Below are positions 56,827 through 64,000 of a stretch of DNA of 64,000 nucleotides, piece after piece. Both the position numbers and the translations under genes were made by a program. The stretch comes from Amycolatopsis vancoresmycina (GTDB lineage: Bacteria; Actinomycetota; Actinomycetes; Mycobacteriales; Pseudonocardiaceae). Numbering within the stretch: position 1 is the first letter of the stretch; each line of letters starts with the position of its first letter. The notes below the pieces were generated by a model. The model worked only from the letters and a program-made list of their open reading frames with translations, did no database searches and had not been told where the DNA came from. The DNA is taken from assembly GCF_000716785.1 (NCBI RefSeq), contig NZ_JNYY01000001.1, positions 806,001-870,000 of the forward strand, written 5' to 3'.

Positions 56827-58761
56827 GAACCAGGCGCGCATCCGGCGCAGGAAGTCGAGCTGGTGGCCGCGTTCGCGCAGCGAATGCCCCTCCCGGGGGT
56901 AGACGACGAACTCGTGCGGCCGGTCGCCGAGGGCGTGGTGCAGGAGCTCGGCCTGCGACAGCGGGACGTTCGCGTCGTCCTCGCCGTGCACGATGAGGAC
57001 GGGGGTCGCGATCCGGTCCGCGTGGGTGATCGGGCTGGTTTCCCGGCTGCCGAGGGCGAGCTCGAACCGGCTGTGCTCACCGGTCGCGGCGAGCAGCGGC
57101 CAGTCGATGACGCCCGCACTGACGACGGCCGCCTTGAACCGGTCGGTGTGCGCGACGGCCCAGGCGGCCATGAACCCGCCGTGGCTCCCGCCGGCGATCC
57201 CGAGCCGGTCTTCGTCGGCGACGCCGTCTTTCACCAGGAGGTCGATCCCGGTGAGCAGGTCGGTGAATTCGGCGCCGCCGACGTCCCCGGCGACGCTCGC
57301 CGCGAAGGCGTGCCCGTGGCCGGAGCTGCCGCGGGGATTCGGGAGGAACACCGCGAACCCGCCCGCGGCCAGCCACTGGCCGCAGCGGAACCAGCCGAGC
57401 TGGAACCGGTCGGCGAAGCGGTCGTACGGGCCGCCGTGGACCAGGGTGACCAGCGGGAAGGGCCCGTCGGCGCGGGTCCGGCCGGGCGGGAGGACCAGGA
57501 GGCCGTCGAGATCCAGGCCGTCCTCGGCGCGGTAGGCCAGGCGTTCCTGGCCGCCCCACCGGATCCCGCGCAGCGGCAGCTCGCCGAGGCGCGCGAGCGG
57601 GCCGCCGGGTGGTCCACAGTGGACGGTGTCGGGTTCGGTCGCCGTGCTCGCCACGACGGCGACCGTCCCGCCGCCCGCGGACAGGCCGTTGAGGCTGCCG
57701 GCGGCGCGGGTGAGCTCGGCGAAGGCGCCGGTGGCGGGATCGAGGCGCCGGATCGTGGTGTCGAGCCCTTCGGCGAAGAGCGCGAGCAGCGGGCCGCCGC
57801 CGGCCAGTTCGAGCGGGCAGACGGGCAGCCCGGCGGTGAGGTTGCGGTGGTCACCGGCGTCGAAGACCGCGTCGCCGCCGATCAGGCCGGGCGGGGTCAG
57901 GCCGAGGTAGGCCAGGCGCCAGCCGGTCTCGTCGCGCCACCAGGTGAGCGACGAGGCTTCCAGCGCCGGAACACCGAGCTCCTGCCGCGCGCCGGTGCGG
58001 GGGTCGAAGAGGTGGAGGGCGGGTTCGAAGACCCCGGGTTCCCGGTCGGCGGCGGACCAGGTGAGCACGGCGAGGGCGCCCCCATCGGGCCGGGCGACGG
58101 CTTCGACGACGTGCCGCGAGCCGAAGTCGCCGAGGGGGCGGACGGCGCGGGTGGGCAGGTCGAGGAGCCAGAGCCGGTCGGGACGGGCTTGGGTGTCCCA
58201 GGTGGGGTGCAGCGGTGGGGTGGGTTCGGCGGGGGCTTCGGGGCTGCCTGCCTCCGGCCCGGCGGAGGGAGGCTCGAGGCTTCCCTGCCCCAGCCCGCCT
58301 GCGGGAGCTTCGGCGCTGCCCGCCGCACGCCCGACCACCCGAACCCGGGGATCGGCAGCCTCATCTCTCTCCCGAGGCGCCACAAGCACCACCGCATCGC
58401 CGTCCGGCAGCAGCGCGTAGTCGCTGATCGCCGCGCGCCAGTCCGTCAGCCGCTCCGGTGTGCCGCCCTCCCGGCGAGCCCGGTAGAGCTGGGCCGTCCC
58501 GCGTTCCGCGCGGTCGGACAGGAAGCAGATCCACCCGGAATCCGCCGACCACCGCGGTTCCCGGTCCTCCGCCGGGCTCGGGGCGAACTCCCGGGGCGGC
58601 TCGCCGCCGTCCGCCGGGGCGAGCCACAGACCGCTCACCGGGTGCCGGCCCGTACGCCCCTCGGGGGCGGTCGCGTACACCACCCACCGGCCGTCCGGTG
58701 ACACCCGCGGGGTCGCCGGCACCTGGCGGTCGACCACGGCCTCCGCCGTCAGTTCCCCCAT
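56809..58761 (-). CDS. S9-family (prolyl oligopeptidase-like) serine peptidase
   Basis: Cytoplasmic peptidase of 650 residues. A seven-bladed propeller (about residues 1-390; WSADSGWICFLSD, YALLPDGDAVVLV) caps an alpha/beta-hydrolase domain with VHGGPYDRFADRFQ, nucleophile Ser in GIAGGSHGGFMAAW, Asp in VHGEDDANVP and His in PREGHSLRE. The type suggests acylaminoacyl- or dipeptidyl-peptidase activity on short peptides. A Pro/Ala/Glu-rich insertion (about residues 145-190) interrupts the propeller and may be a flexible loop. The ATG at 58761 lies 13 bases inside the end of the DUF6292 gene upstream. Confidence 0.87.
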   Translation of the reverse strand: MGELTAEAVVDRQVPATPRVSPDGRWVVYATAPEGRTGRHPVSGLWLAPADGGEPPREFAPSPAEDREPRWSADSGWICFLSDRAERGTAQLYRARREGGTPERLTDWRAAISDYALLPDGDAVVLVAPRERDEAADPRVRVVGRAAGSAEAPAGGLGQGSLEPPSAGPEAGSPEAPAEPTPPLHPTWDTQARPDRLWLLDLPTRAVRPLGDFGSRHVVEAVARPDGGALAVLTWSAADREPGVFEPALHLFDPRTGARQELGVPALEASSLTWWRDETGWRLAYLGLTPPGLIGGDAVFDAGDHRNLTAGLPVCPLELAGGGPLLALFAEGLDTTIRRLDPATGAFAELTRAAGSLNGLSAGGGTVAVVASTATEPDTVHCGPPGGPLARLGELPLRGIRWGGQERLAYRAEDGLDLDGLLVLPPGRTRADGPFPLVTLVHGGPYDRFADRFQLGWFRCGQWLAAGGFAVFLPNPRGSSGHGHAFAASVAGDVGGAEFTDLLTGIDLLVKDGVADEDRLGIAGGSHGGFMAAWAVAHTDRFKAAVVSAGVIDWPLLAATGEHSRFELALGSRETSPITHADRIATPVLIVHGEDDANVPLSQAELLHHALGDRPHEFVVYPREGHSLRERGHQLDFLRRMRAWFSHLLA

Positions 58762-59207
58762 GCACCCCAGTGTGCCCAGCCGCGGCCGGGCGGTGCCACC
58801 TCCGGGACCAGCTTCAGCAGCTGCTCGTGGTCGCCGGCCTCGCGGAGGACCGGTGCCTCCGGGGTGCCCGCGTCCGGGTCGTCCGCGCGGACCGCCGCCA
58901 GGAAGCGGACCACCGCACGGGGCTCCGGGAAGACTTCGCCACCCAGGTGGGCCAGGACCGTCGCGGTGCCGTCTTCGATCGCCGCCGCCCAGCCGTGGAC
59001 CTCGTCCCACACCAGGGCCAGGTCGTGGCCGGGGAACCGGGACAGGCGCCAGTCCAGCGCGATGTAGGCGCCCGCCGGGGTGCCCGTGTCGAGCGTGCAC
59101 GACTCCAGTCCCACCCCCACCGCCTTGGCCACCGCCCCCACGTAGCCGCGCAACCGCCGCTCGAACGAGAACTCCGTGTCGCGCCCGAAGTCGATCAGAA
59201 TGCTCAA
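58749..59207 (-). CDS. DUF6292 family protein, copy 1
   Basis: A 152-residue protein of an actinobacterial family of unknown function. Core: RRLRGYVGAVAKAVGVGLESC, then AYIALDWRLSRFPGHDLALVWDEVHGWAAAIED. It shares VGLESCTLD (IGLESCTLD in copy 2), AY.ALD.RL...P..D.AL.WDEV.GWAAAIE with the divergent gene at 59394. I prefer the TTG at 59207 because GAGG precedes it at a good distance and no ATG or GTG lies between it and 59330, where the frame crosses a dyad. It is upstream of and overlaps the S9 peptidase gene. Confidence 0.75.
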   Translation of the reverse strand: MSILIDFGRDTEFSFERRLRGYVGAVAKAVGVGLESCTLDTGTPAGAYIALDWRLSRFPGHDLALVWDEVHGWAAAIEDGTATVLAHLGGEVFPEPRAVVRFLAAVRADDPDAGTPEAPVLREAGDHEQLLKLVPEVAPPGRGWAHWGAWGN

Positions 59208-59299
59208 CGCCGCCTCGCTTTCCCCGTCCCGGCGCGGGATCCTCCGCGTCGCCCGATCGGGTACCCCCGGGTTCCGCTGCTCAACCCGGCGAACCCGGC

Positions 59300-59330
59300 G
59301 TGAGATGTCGTCCACCCGCTGACATCTCAC
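59300..59330. promoter_or_regulatory. Dyad between the divergent DUF6292 genes
   Basis: GTGAGATGTC (59300-59309) and its exact complement GACATCTCAC (59321-59330) flank 11 bases. Directly after it comes TTGTCA, which could be a -35 for the plus-strand gene. A shared operator for both paralogues is likely. Confidence 0.55.
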
Positions 59331-59393
59331 TTGTCATCGATCCGACGACATGCCAGAATCGGGGGGACCGAAGAGAAAGGTGACCCGCCGCCC

Positions 59394-59819
59394 GTGACCG
59401 CATCGATCGAACTCCCGACCGGTTACCCGCACCCCGTCGTCTCCGCGCTGCTCGGCTACCTCCGCGACGTAACCGCCGAGCTCGGGATCGGCCTCGAGTC
59501 GTGCACGCTCGACCACGACCGCCCGATCTCCGCCTACGTCGCCCTCGACACCCGGCTGCCGCACTACCCCGACCGCGACGTCGCCCTGCTCTGGGACGAG
59601 GTCCGCGGCTGGGCGGCAGCGATCGAGACGCACTCCGGCGAGGACTTGATCGTCCTGCGCTACCTGGGCGGGCCGGCCGTCGCCCCGCCGCCGGACCGGG
59701 TCGCCCGGTTCGTCGAAGCCCTGCACGAAGACGACCACACCGTGGGACGGCCCGATCCGGTGCCGCTCCGGACCGCGGGCGACGCCGGCGAACTCGCCGC
59801 GCTGCTGCGCCGGTCATGA
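59394..59819 (+). CDS. DUF6292 family protein, copy 2
   Basis: A 141-residue paralogue of the divergent gene: VSALLGYLRDVTAELGIGLESC, then AYVALDTRLPHYPDRDVALLWDEVRGWAAAIE. The function is unknown; both proteins are soluble and acidic. GTG 59394 is the first start in frame with a purine-rich AAGGTG some 11 bases before it. The stop overlaps the next start (ATGA), so it is co-translated with the DivIVA-like protein. Two diverged copies facing each other look like an old duplication with inversion. Confidence 0.78.
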   Translation: MTASIELPTGYPHPVVSALLGYLRDVTAELGIGLESCTLDHDRPISAYVALDTRLPHYPDRDVALLWDEVRGWAAAIETHSGEDLIVLRYLGGPAVAPPPDRVARFVEALHEDDHTVGRPDPVPLRTAGDAGELAALLRRS

Positions 59820-60349
59820 CGTTCCCCCTGCCGGAGAGCTTCGCGCTGACGTTCCGCGGCTACGACCGCGAGCAGGTCGACGCGCGGATCGACGAGCTCC
59901 TCACCGAGATCCGCCTGCTCACGGCCGACCGCGACGCCGCGGTCGCCGAAGCGGAGAACCTGGCCCGGCGCCTCGAACAGGCCCGGTCCGACACCGCCGC
60001 GTTGCGGGCCCGCACCGACCGCCTGTGCCGGACCCCCGCCGACCCGGCCGCCGTCGGGGACCGCGTGCGGCACCTGCTCCAGCTGGCCCACGCCGAAGCC
60101 GACGGTGTCGTCGCGGAGGCCAGGGAACGAGCCGCGGCGATCGTTCGCGAAGCGGAGGAAACGGCGGCCCGAAAAGTCGAGGACGCCCGCGTGCTGGCCG
60201 CCCGCGAGACGGAGTACGCCCGGCGCCGCGCCGAGCGCCTGGCCGCGATCGAACGGCGCACCGCCGACCGGCTGCGGCAGGCCGACGCGTTCCTGGCCGA
60301 GGCGGCCGGACTGCTCGACGGCGACCCCCGGCTGCCCGCTGCCGCCTGA
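59816..60349 (+). CDS. DivIVA-domain-like coiled-coil protein
   Basis: A 177-residue protein that opens with FALTFRGYDREQVDARIDELL, the short DivIVA-type motif with an FRGYD-type turn. It continues as an almost unbroken coiled coil rich in Ala, Arg and Glu (DRDAAVAEAENLARRLEQAR, later AEADGVVAEARERAAAIVRE). Such proteins organise polar growth, division or membrane-bound complexes in actinobacteria, usually by self-assembly. It is shorter than DivIVA/Wag31. Its pairing with DUF6292 suggests a joint role, not known. Confidence 0.75.
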   Translation: MTFPLPESFALTFRGYDREQVDARIDELLTEIRLLTADRDAAVAEAENLARRLEQARSDTAALRARTDRLCRTPADPAAVGDRVRHLLQLAHAEADGVVAEARERAAAIVREAEETAARKVEDARVLAARETEYARRRAERLAAIERRTADRLRQADAFLAEAAGLLDGDPRLPAAA

Positions 60350-60435
60350 ACCGTTCCCACCAGCCGGGAGGTGGCGGAAAAACCCGTCCCGGTGGCGCAG
60401 TGCGCCCGCCGTCGGCGTGAGGCAGGATCGGGTTC

Positions 60436-61818
60436 GTGACCATCGATCAGGCCGGGGTGCCGGAAGCCCCGCCGTTCCCCGCGCACGAAGCCCGCGTCGA
60501 CGCTCTGAGACGGCAGCTCACCGCGATCGCCGGTGAAGCGACCGTCCGGCTCGCGAAGCGGACTTCCAACCTGTTCCGCTCCCGGGCCGCCGCGAAGCAC
60601 CCCGGGCTGGACGTCTCCGGCTTCACCCACGTGCTGCGCGTCGACCCCGTGACCCGCACCGCCGACGTCGAAGGGATGGTCACCTACGAACAGCTCGTCG
60701 ACGCCACCCTCCCGCACGGCCTGATGCCGCTGGTCGTGCCGCAGCTGAAGACCATCACGCTCGGCGGCGCGGTCACCGGCCTCGGCATCGAGTCCTCGTC
60801 CTTCCGCAACGGCATGCCGCACGAGTCGGTGCTCGAGCTCGAGGTGCTCACCGGCGACGGCCGGATCGTCGTCGCCACGCCGGACAACGAGCACCGCGAC
60901 CTGTTCCACGGCTTCCCCAACTCCTACGGGACCCTCGGCTACGCCCTGCGGCTGAAGATCCTCCTGGAGCCGGTGAAGCCGTTCGTCGAGCTCCGGCACG
61001 TCCGCTACCACGACCGGGACAGCTACTTCGCCGCCCTGCGCGAAGCCTGCGACAGCGGCGAGCACGACTTCGTCGACGGCACGGTCTTCGGGCCCGCCGA
61101 GCTCTACCTGACCCTGGCGAAGTTCACCGACACCGCGCCCGCGACCAGCGACTACACCTGGCTGGACATCTACTACCGGTCGATCCAGCAGCGCGAGACC
61201 GACCACCTCACCGTCCGGGACTACCTCTGGCGCTGGGACACCGACTGGTTCTGGTGCTCGCGCGCGTTCGGCGTCCAGCACCGGCTGCCGCGGCTGCTGC
61301 TCGGCCGCCGGCTGCTGCGGTCGTCGGTCTACTGGAAGGTCGTCGCGCTCGACCGCCGGTTCCGGATCGCCGAACGGCTGCTGAAGCTGCGGCGGCTGCC
61401 GCCGGAGGAGACGATCGTGCAGGACATCGAGGTCCCGCTCGGCCGGGCCGCGGAGTTCCTCGCCTTCTTCGAGCGGGAGATCCCGATCAGCCCGGTCTGG
61501 ATCTGCCCGCTGCGGCAGCGGCCCGGCGGCGTCCGCTGGCCGCTGTACGAACTGGACCCCGAAGAGCTGTACGTCAACTTCGGGTTCTGGTCGGCCGTGC
61601 CGCTGGACCCCGGCGAGCGCGACGGCGTGCACAACCGGATGGTCGAAGCCGAGGTCACCCGGCTCGGCGGGCACAAGTCGCTCTACTCGGACAGCTTCTA
61701 CACCGAGGACGAGTTCTGGCGGCTCTACAACGGCGACGCCTACCGGCGGCTCAAGCAGGCCTACGACCCGGGCGAGCGGCTGCTCGGCTTCTACGAGAAG
61801 TGCGTCCGCCGCCGGTGA
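60436..61818 (+). CDS. tmsA: FAD-binding oxidoreductase for 10-methyl fatty acid synthesis (TmsA/UfaA1-like)
   Basis: Flavoprotein of 460 residues of the FAD_binding_4 (DHCR24-like) type: FTHVLRVDPVTRTADVEGMV, LVVPQLKTITLGGAVTGLG (FAD-binding, about residues 98-117), SSSFRNGMPHESVLELEVLTGDG. With the cyclopropane-synthase-like gene 11 bases downstream it forms the known pair in which TmsB adds a methylene to oleoyl phospholipid and TmsA reduces it to the 10-methyl (tuberculostearoyl) chain. Assignment rests on this pairing plus the family. GTG start at 60436, 86 bases after the DivIVA-like gene. Confidence 0.85.
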   Translation: MTIDQAGVPEAPPFPAHEARVDALRRQLTAIAGEATVRLAKRTSNLFRSRAAAKHPGLDVSGFTHVLRVDPVTRTADVEGMVTYEQLVDATLPHGLMPLVVPQLKTITLGGAVTGLGIESSSFRNGMPHESVLELEVLTGDGRIVVATPDNEHRDLFHGFPNSYGTLGYALRLKILLEPVKPFVELRHVRYHDRDSYFAALREACDSGEHDFVDGTVFGPAELYLTLAKFTDTAPATSDYTWLDIYYRSIQQRETDHLTVRDYLWRWDTDWFWCSRAFGVQHRLPRLLLGRRLLRSSVYWKVVALDRRFRIAERLLKLRRLPPEETIVQDIEVPLGRAAEFLAFFEREIPISPVWICPLRQRPGGVRWPLYELDPEELYVNFGFWSAVPLDPGERDGVHNRMVEAEVTRLGGHKSLYSDSFYTEDEFWRLYNGDAYRRLKQAYDPGERLLGFYEKCVRRR

Positions 61819-61829
61819 AAGGAACCAAC

Positions 61830-63095
61830 GTGACCCAGGAAAGCACCACGGTCGGCGCGGTCTTCGAACGGCTCCTCGGGCCGCGCGCCACCGTGTCGAT
61901 CACCGCCTACGACGGCAGCAGCAGCGGCCCGGCGGACGCCCCGGTGGCCATCCGGGTGACCTCCCCGCTGGCGCTGGACTACCTGATGTCCTCCCCCGGC
62001 GACCTCGGCCTCGCCCGCGCGTACGTCGCCGGCGCGCTGGACGTCGAAGGCGACCTCTACACGGCGCTGCACGCGCTGTCGGCCCAGGTCGACCAGCTCA
62101 CCCCGGCCGACCGGCTGTGGCTGCTGCGCAAGCTCGGCCCGCGGCACCTGCGGCCGGTCAAGCCGCCGGCCGAGGAGCACCCGAGCCGGTTCCGGCGCGG
62201 GCTGACCGCGCTGCGGCACTCGAAGGAGCGCGACAGCGAAGCCATCGCCAGCCACTACGACGTGTCGAACCGGTTCTACGAGCTGGTCCTCGGCCCGTCG
62301 ATGGCCTACACCTGCGCGGTGTTCCCCACCGAGGACGCGACGCTGGAGGAAGCGCAGGCGAACAAGTTCGACCTGATCTGCCGCAAGCTCGGCCTCCAGC
62401 CGGGGATGCGGCTGCTCGACGTCGGCTGCGGCTGGGGCGGCATGGTCGCGCACGCCGTCCGGCACTACGGCGTCGAGGCGCTCGGTGTCACACTTTCGCG
62501 TGAACAAGCGCAGTGGGCGCAGAAGAACATCGTCGCGCTGGGCCTGGCCGACCGGGCCGAGATCCGCCACCTCGACTACCGGGACGTCACCGAAACGGGG
62601 TTCGACGCGATCTCCTCGATCGGGCTCACCGAGCACATCGGCGCGCGCAACGTCCCCGGCTACTTCCGCTTCCTGGCCGCGAAGCTCAAGCCGCACGGGC
62701 GGATGCTGAACCACTGCATCACCAACCCCGACTCCAGCGTGGCCCACCGGTCGCGCGGGTTCATCGACCGGTACGTCTTCCCGGACGGCGAGCTCGAAAG
62801 CCCGGGCGAGCTGATGACGGCCATGCACGACGCCGGGCTCGAGGTGCGGCACGCGGAGAACCTGCGGGAGCACTACGCCAAGACCCTGGCCGGGTGGTGC
62901 GCCAACCTCGACGAGCACTGGGACGAGGCGGTCGCGGAGGCCGGTGCCGGGCGCAGCCGCGTGTGGGCGCTGTACCTCGCGGCCTGCCGGCTGGCCTTTG
63001 AACGGCGGGAGATCGAACTGCACCACATCCTCGGGGTGCGAACCGACAACGAGGGCGGGATGGGCATGCCGCTGCGCCCCGATTGGGGAGTTTGA
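61830..63095 (+). CDS. tmsB: Fatty acid methyltransferase of the cyclopropane-synthase family (TmsB-like)
   Basis: SAM-dependent methyltransferase of 421 residues acting on phospholipid-bound unsaturated chains. Seen: AIASHYDVSNRFYELVLGPSMAYTCAVF (the CFA family start of the catalytic domain), SAM motif LLDVGCGWGG (about residues 194-203), and FDAISSIGLTEHIG with the bicarbonate-binding Glu. The N-terminal 130 residues form the membrane-facing domain. Next to TmsA it probably makes the 10-methylene intermediate rather than a cyclopropane ring. GTG 61830 follows AAAGGAACC. The cold-shock gene begins about 100 bases downstream. Confidence 0.87.
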   Translation: MTQESTTVGAVFERLLGPRATVSITAYDGSSSGPADAPVAIRVTSPLALDYLMSSPGDLGLARAYVAGALDVEGDLYTALHALSAQVDQLTPADRLWLLRKLGPRHLRPVKPPAEEHPSRFRRGLTALRHSKERDSEAIASHYDVSNRFYELVLGPSMAYTCAVFPTEDATLEEAQANKFDLICRKLGLQPGMRLLDVGCGWGGMVAHAVRHYGVEALGVTLSREQAQWAQKNIVALGLADRAEIRHLDYRDVTETGFDAISSIGLTEHIGARNVPGYFRFLAAKLKPHGRMLNHCITNPDSSVAHRSRGFIDRYVFPDGELESPGELMTAMHDAGLEVRHAENLREHYAKTLAGWCANLDEHWDEAVAEAGAGRSRVWALYLAACRLAFERREIELHHILGVRTDNEGGMGMPLRPDWGV

Positions 63096-63195
63096 CCACC
63101 GGGGGTGGCCCCGGGCGTCCGGCAATGGGAGGATGGCGGGGAGACCGGGTGTCCGAACGGGACGCCCAGGCTCACTACAAAGAGTAGGTATGGGT

Positions 63196-63399
63196 ATGGC
63201 TCAGGGCAGTGTCAAGTGGTTCAACGGCGAAAAGGGCTTCGGCTTCATCGCGCAGGACGGCGGGGGTCCGGACGTGTTCGTCCACTACTCCGAGATCCAG
63301 GGCAGCGGCTTCAAGTCGCTCGACGAGGGTCAGCGCGTGGAGTTCGAGATCGGCCAGGGCCAGAAGGGCCCGCAGGCCCAGCGCGTGAGCGTCATCTGA
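63196..63399 (+). CDS. Cold-shock domain protein
   Basis: A 67-residue CspA-type RNA/ssDNA-binding protein, an OB fold with RNP1 KGFGFI and RNP2 VFVHYS: AQGSVKWFNGEKGFGFIAQD. It acts as an RNA chaperone, and family members are often cold or growth-phase induced. ATG 63196 gives the standard Csp length; ATG 63190 would add two residues. The leader between tmsB and this gene is about 100 bases, and a strong terminator follows, so it probably has its own transcript. Confidence 0.93.
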   Translation: MAQGSVKWFNGEKGFGFIAQDGGGPDVFVHYSEIQGSGFKSLDEGQRVEFEIGQGQKGPQAQRVSVI

Positions 63400-63414
63400 G
63401 CCACGAGGCACCCT

Positions 63415-63447
63415 AAGGCCCTCGCCCCCACCCGGGGCGGGGGCCTT
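63415..63447 (+). terminator. Intrinsic terminator after the cold-shock gene
   Basis: AAGGCCCTCGCCCC (63415-63428) pairs with GGGGCGGGGGCCTT (63434-63447) with one mismatch, giving a 14-bp GC-rich stem and five-base loop, 15 bases after the stop codon. The T-tract is short, as is usual in high-GC actinobacteria. Confidence 0.85.
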
Positions 63448-63682
63448 ACTCGTTCCGGCCACACTGCGGATTCACAACGGTCCGGTAACGTGGACTGCGT
63501 CGAGGGACCCTCGGACGTCGGCGGCCCGCCGGTTTCCCCCTCGGCCCGCGGCCATCGAGGCCGATCGCCGGCAGGAGCGGCGACGAGCCCGGCCCACCGC
63601 AGACCCCGACCGCCGGGTGTTCCCGCTCCCCGGCTGCCGCGCGGGCCCCGCCCGCGCGTGCTGACCTCGAAACGAGTACTGC

Positions 63683-64000
63683 ATGACCGCCTCCGTGAAG
63701 GCTGCCCGGCCCACCCCGAAACCCGTGCTCGACGGCAAGCAGACCGTCGCCGAGCTGATCACCATCCGCACCTTCCTGCTCGTGCCGTTCCTCGCGCTCG
63801 CCGCGGCCGTCCCGGTGTTCTGGGGCTGGGGCGTCAGCTGGCTCGACCTCACCCTCGGCGGCGCGTTCTTCGTGCTGTCGACGCTCGGCATCACCGTCGG
63901 CTACCACCGCTACTTCACCCACGGCTCCTTCCGGGCGAAGCGGGTGCTGCGGATCGCACTGGCCATCGCGGGCGGCCTCGCGGCGCAGGGTCCGGTGATC
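63683..64000 (+). CDS. Membrane fatty acid (acyl-CoA/acyl-lipid) desaturase, 3' end outside window
   Basis: The first 106 residues of an integral-membrane di-iron desaturase: a hydrophobic pair of helices from about residue 28 (TFLLVPFLALAAAVPVFWGWG, then LGGAFFVLSTLGITVG) and the first histidine box GYHRYFTHGSF (about residues 73-83). The type resembles mycobacterial DesA3 delta-9 stearoyl desaturases. Its product, an oleoyl chain, is the substrate expected for TmsB nearby. The ATG at 63683 has only a weak ribosome site. A leader of about 190 bases is likely, with a GC-rich hairpin (63638-63658) 25 bases before the start. Confidence 0.85.
   Translation, partial: MTASVKAARPTPKPVLDGKQTVAELITIRTFLLVPFLALAAAVPVFWGWGVSWLDLTLGGAFFVLSTLGITVGYHRYFTHGSFRAKRVLRIALAIAGGLAAQGPVI

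Overview
The window is about 72% GC with strongly G/C-ending codons, densely packed genes, frequent GTG starts, 4-nt ATGA/GTGA overlaps and several leaderless-looking starts. With an AfsR/SARP-type regulator, ANTAR/SpoIIE signalling, DUF6292 proteins and a 10-methyl fatty acid (tuberculostearate-type) gene pair, this points to a filamentous actinobacterium, most likely Pseudonocardiaceae (Amycolatopsis-like). It looks chromosomal. I see no insertion sequence, phage, CRISPR array, tRNA or rRNA.

Layout. 1-4,196 (minus) is a rhamnose-type sugar ABC importer, cut off at the left edge. It faces a LacI repressor (4,358) and a Tat-exported GH2 glycosidase (5,472). Next come a DUF488 gene, a large AfsR-like regulator, a secreted phospholipase D-like protein and a secreted M1 zinc peptidase. 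Small housekeeping or accessory genes follow (GNAT, MmcQ, fructosamine kinase-like, HNH lipoprotein, a NERD-like membrane protein). A PoxB pyruvate oxidase sits divergent from a LysR regulator, followed by a Ca2+/H+ antiporter. 23,028-29,955 (minus) holds a SpoIIE phosphatase and a giant hybrid histidine kinase built on seven 276-bp repeats. A ferredoxin-reductase-type flavoprotein and CorA follow, then a three-gene acyl-CoA dehydrogenase/PIG-L-methyltransferase/glycosyltransferase operon.

35,570-56,826 is a catabolic island for aromatic amines. It has an AraC regulator, a MoaF-like protein, a SnoaL-like protein and a HAAT-type ABC importer with a LivM-LivG fusion. Two SDRs, a copper amine oxidase, a second MoaF-like protein, an amidohydrolase, a GMC oxidoreductase and an aldehyde dehydrogenase come next. 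It ends with a homoprotocatechuate meta-cleavage block: an FAH-RraA fusion, a GntR regulator, a DapA-like aldolase, HpaE and HpaD. Together they could take an aryl-ethylamine through its aldehyde and acid to ring cleavage and central metabolism. No ring hydroxylase (hpaBC) is in the window, so as it stands the set fits a catecholic amine better than tyramine.

56,809-64,000 holds an S9 peptidase, two divergent DUF6292 paralogues, a DivIVA-like coiled-coil protein, tmsA/tmsB, a cold-shock protein and the start of a fatty acid desaturase. The last group forms a membrane-lipid module: the desaturase could supply the oleoyl substrate for TmsB and TmsA.

Three sequence-level patterns stand out beyond the genes. 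(i) Four near-perfect 46-52 bp palindromes with a shared GTTAGAAC core sit only between convergent genes; of the nine convergent junctions, four have this element, four have overlapping genes, and one has a different large inverted repeat. (ii) A 13-mer, GTCCACNNNGG(A/T)C, recurs at least 13 times, often using codons that are rare here. (iii) A strand-biased, A-rich stretch (about 6.7-8.5 kb) crosses two convergent genes.
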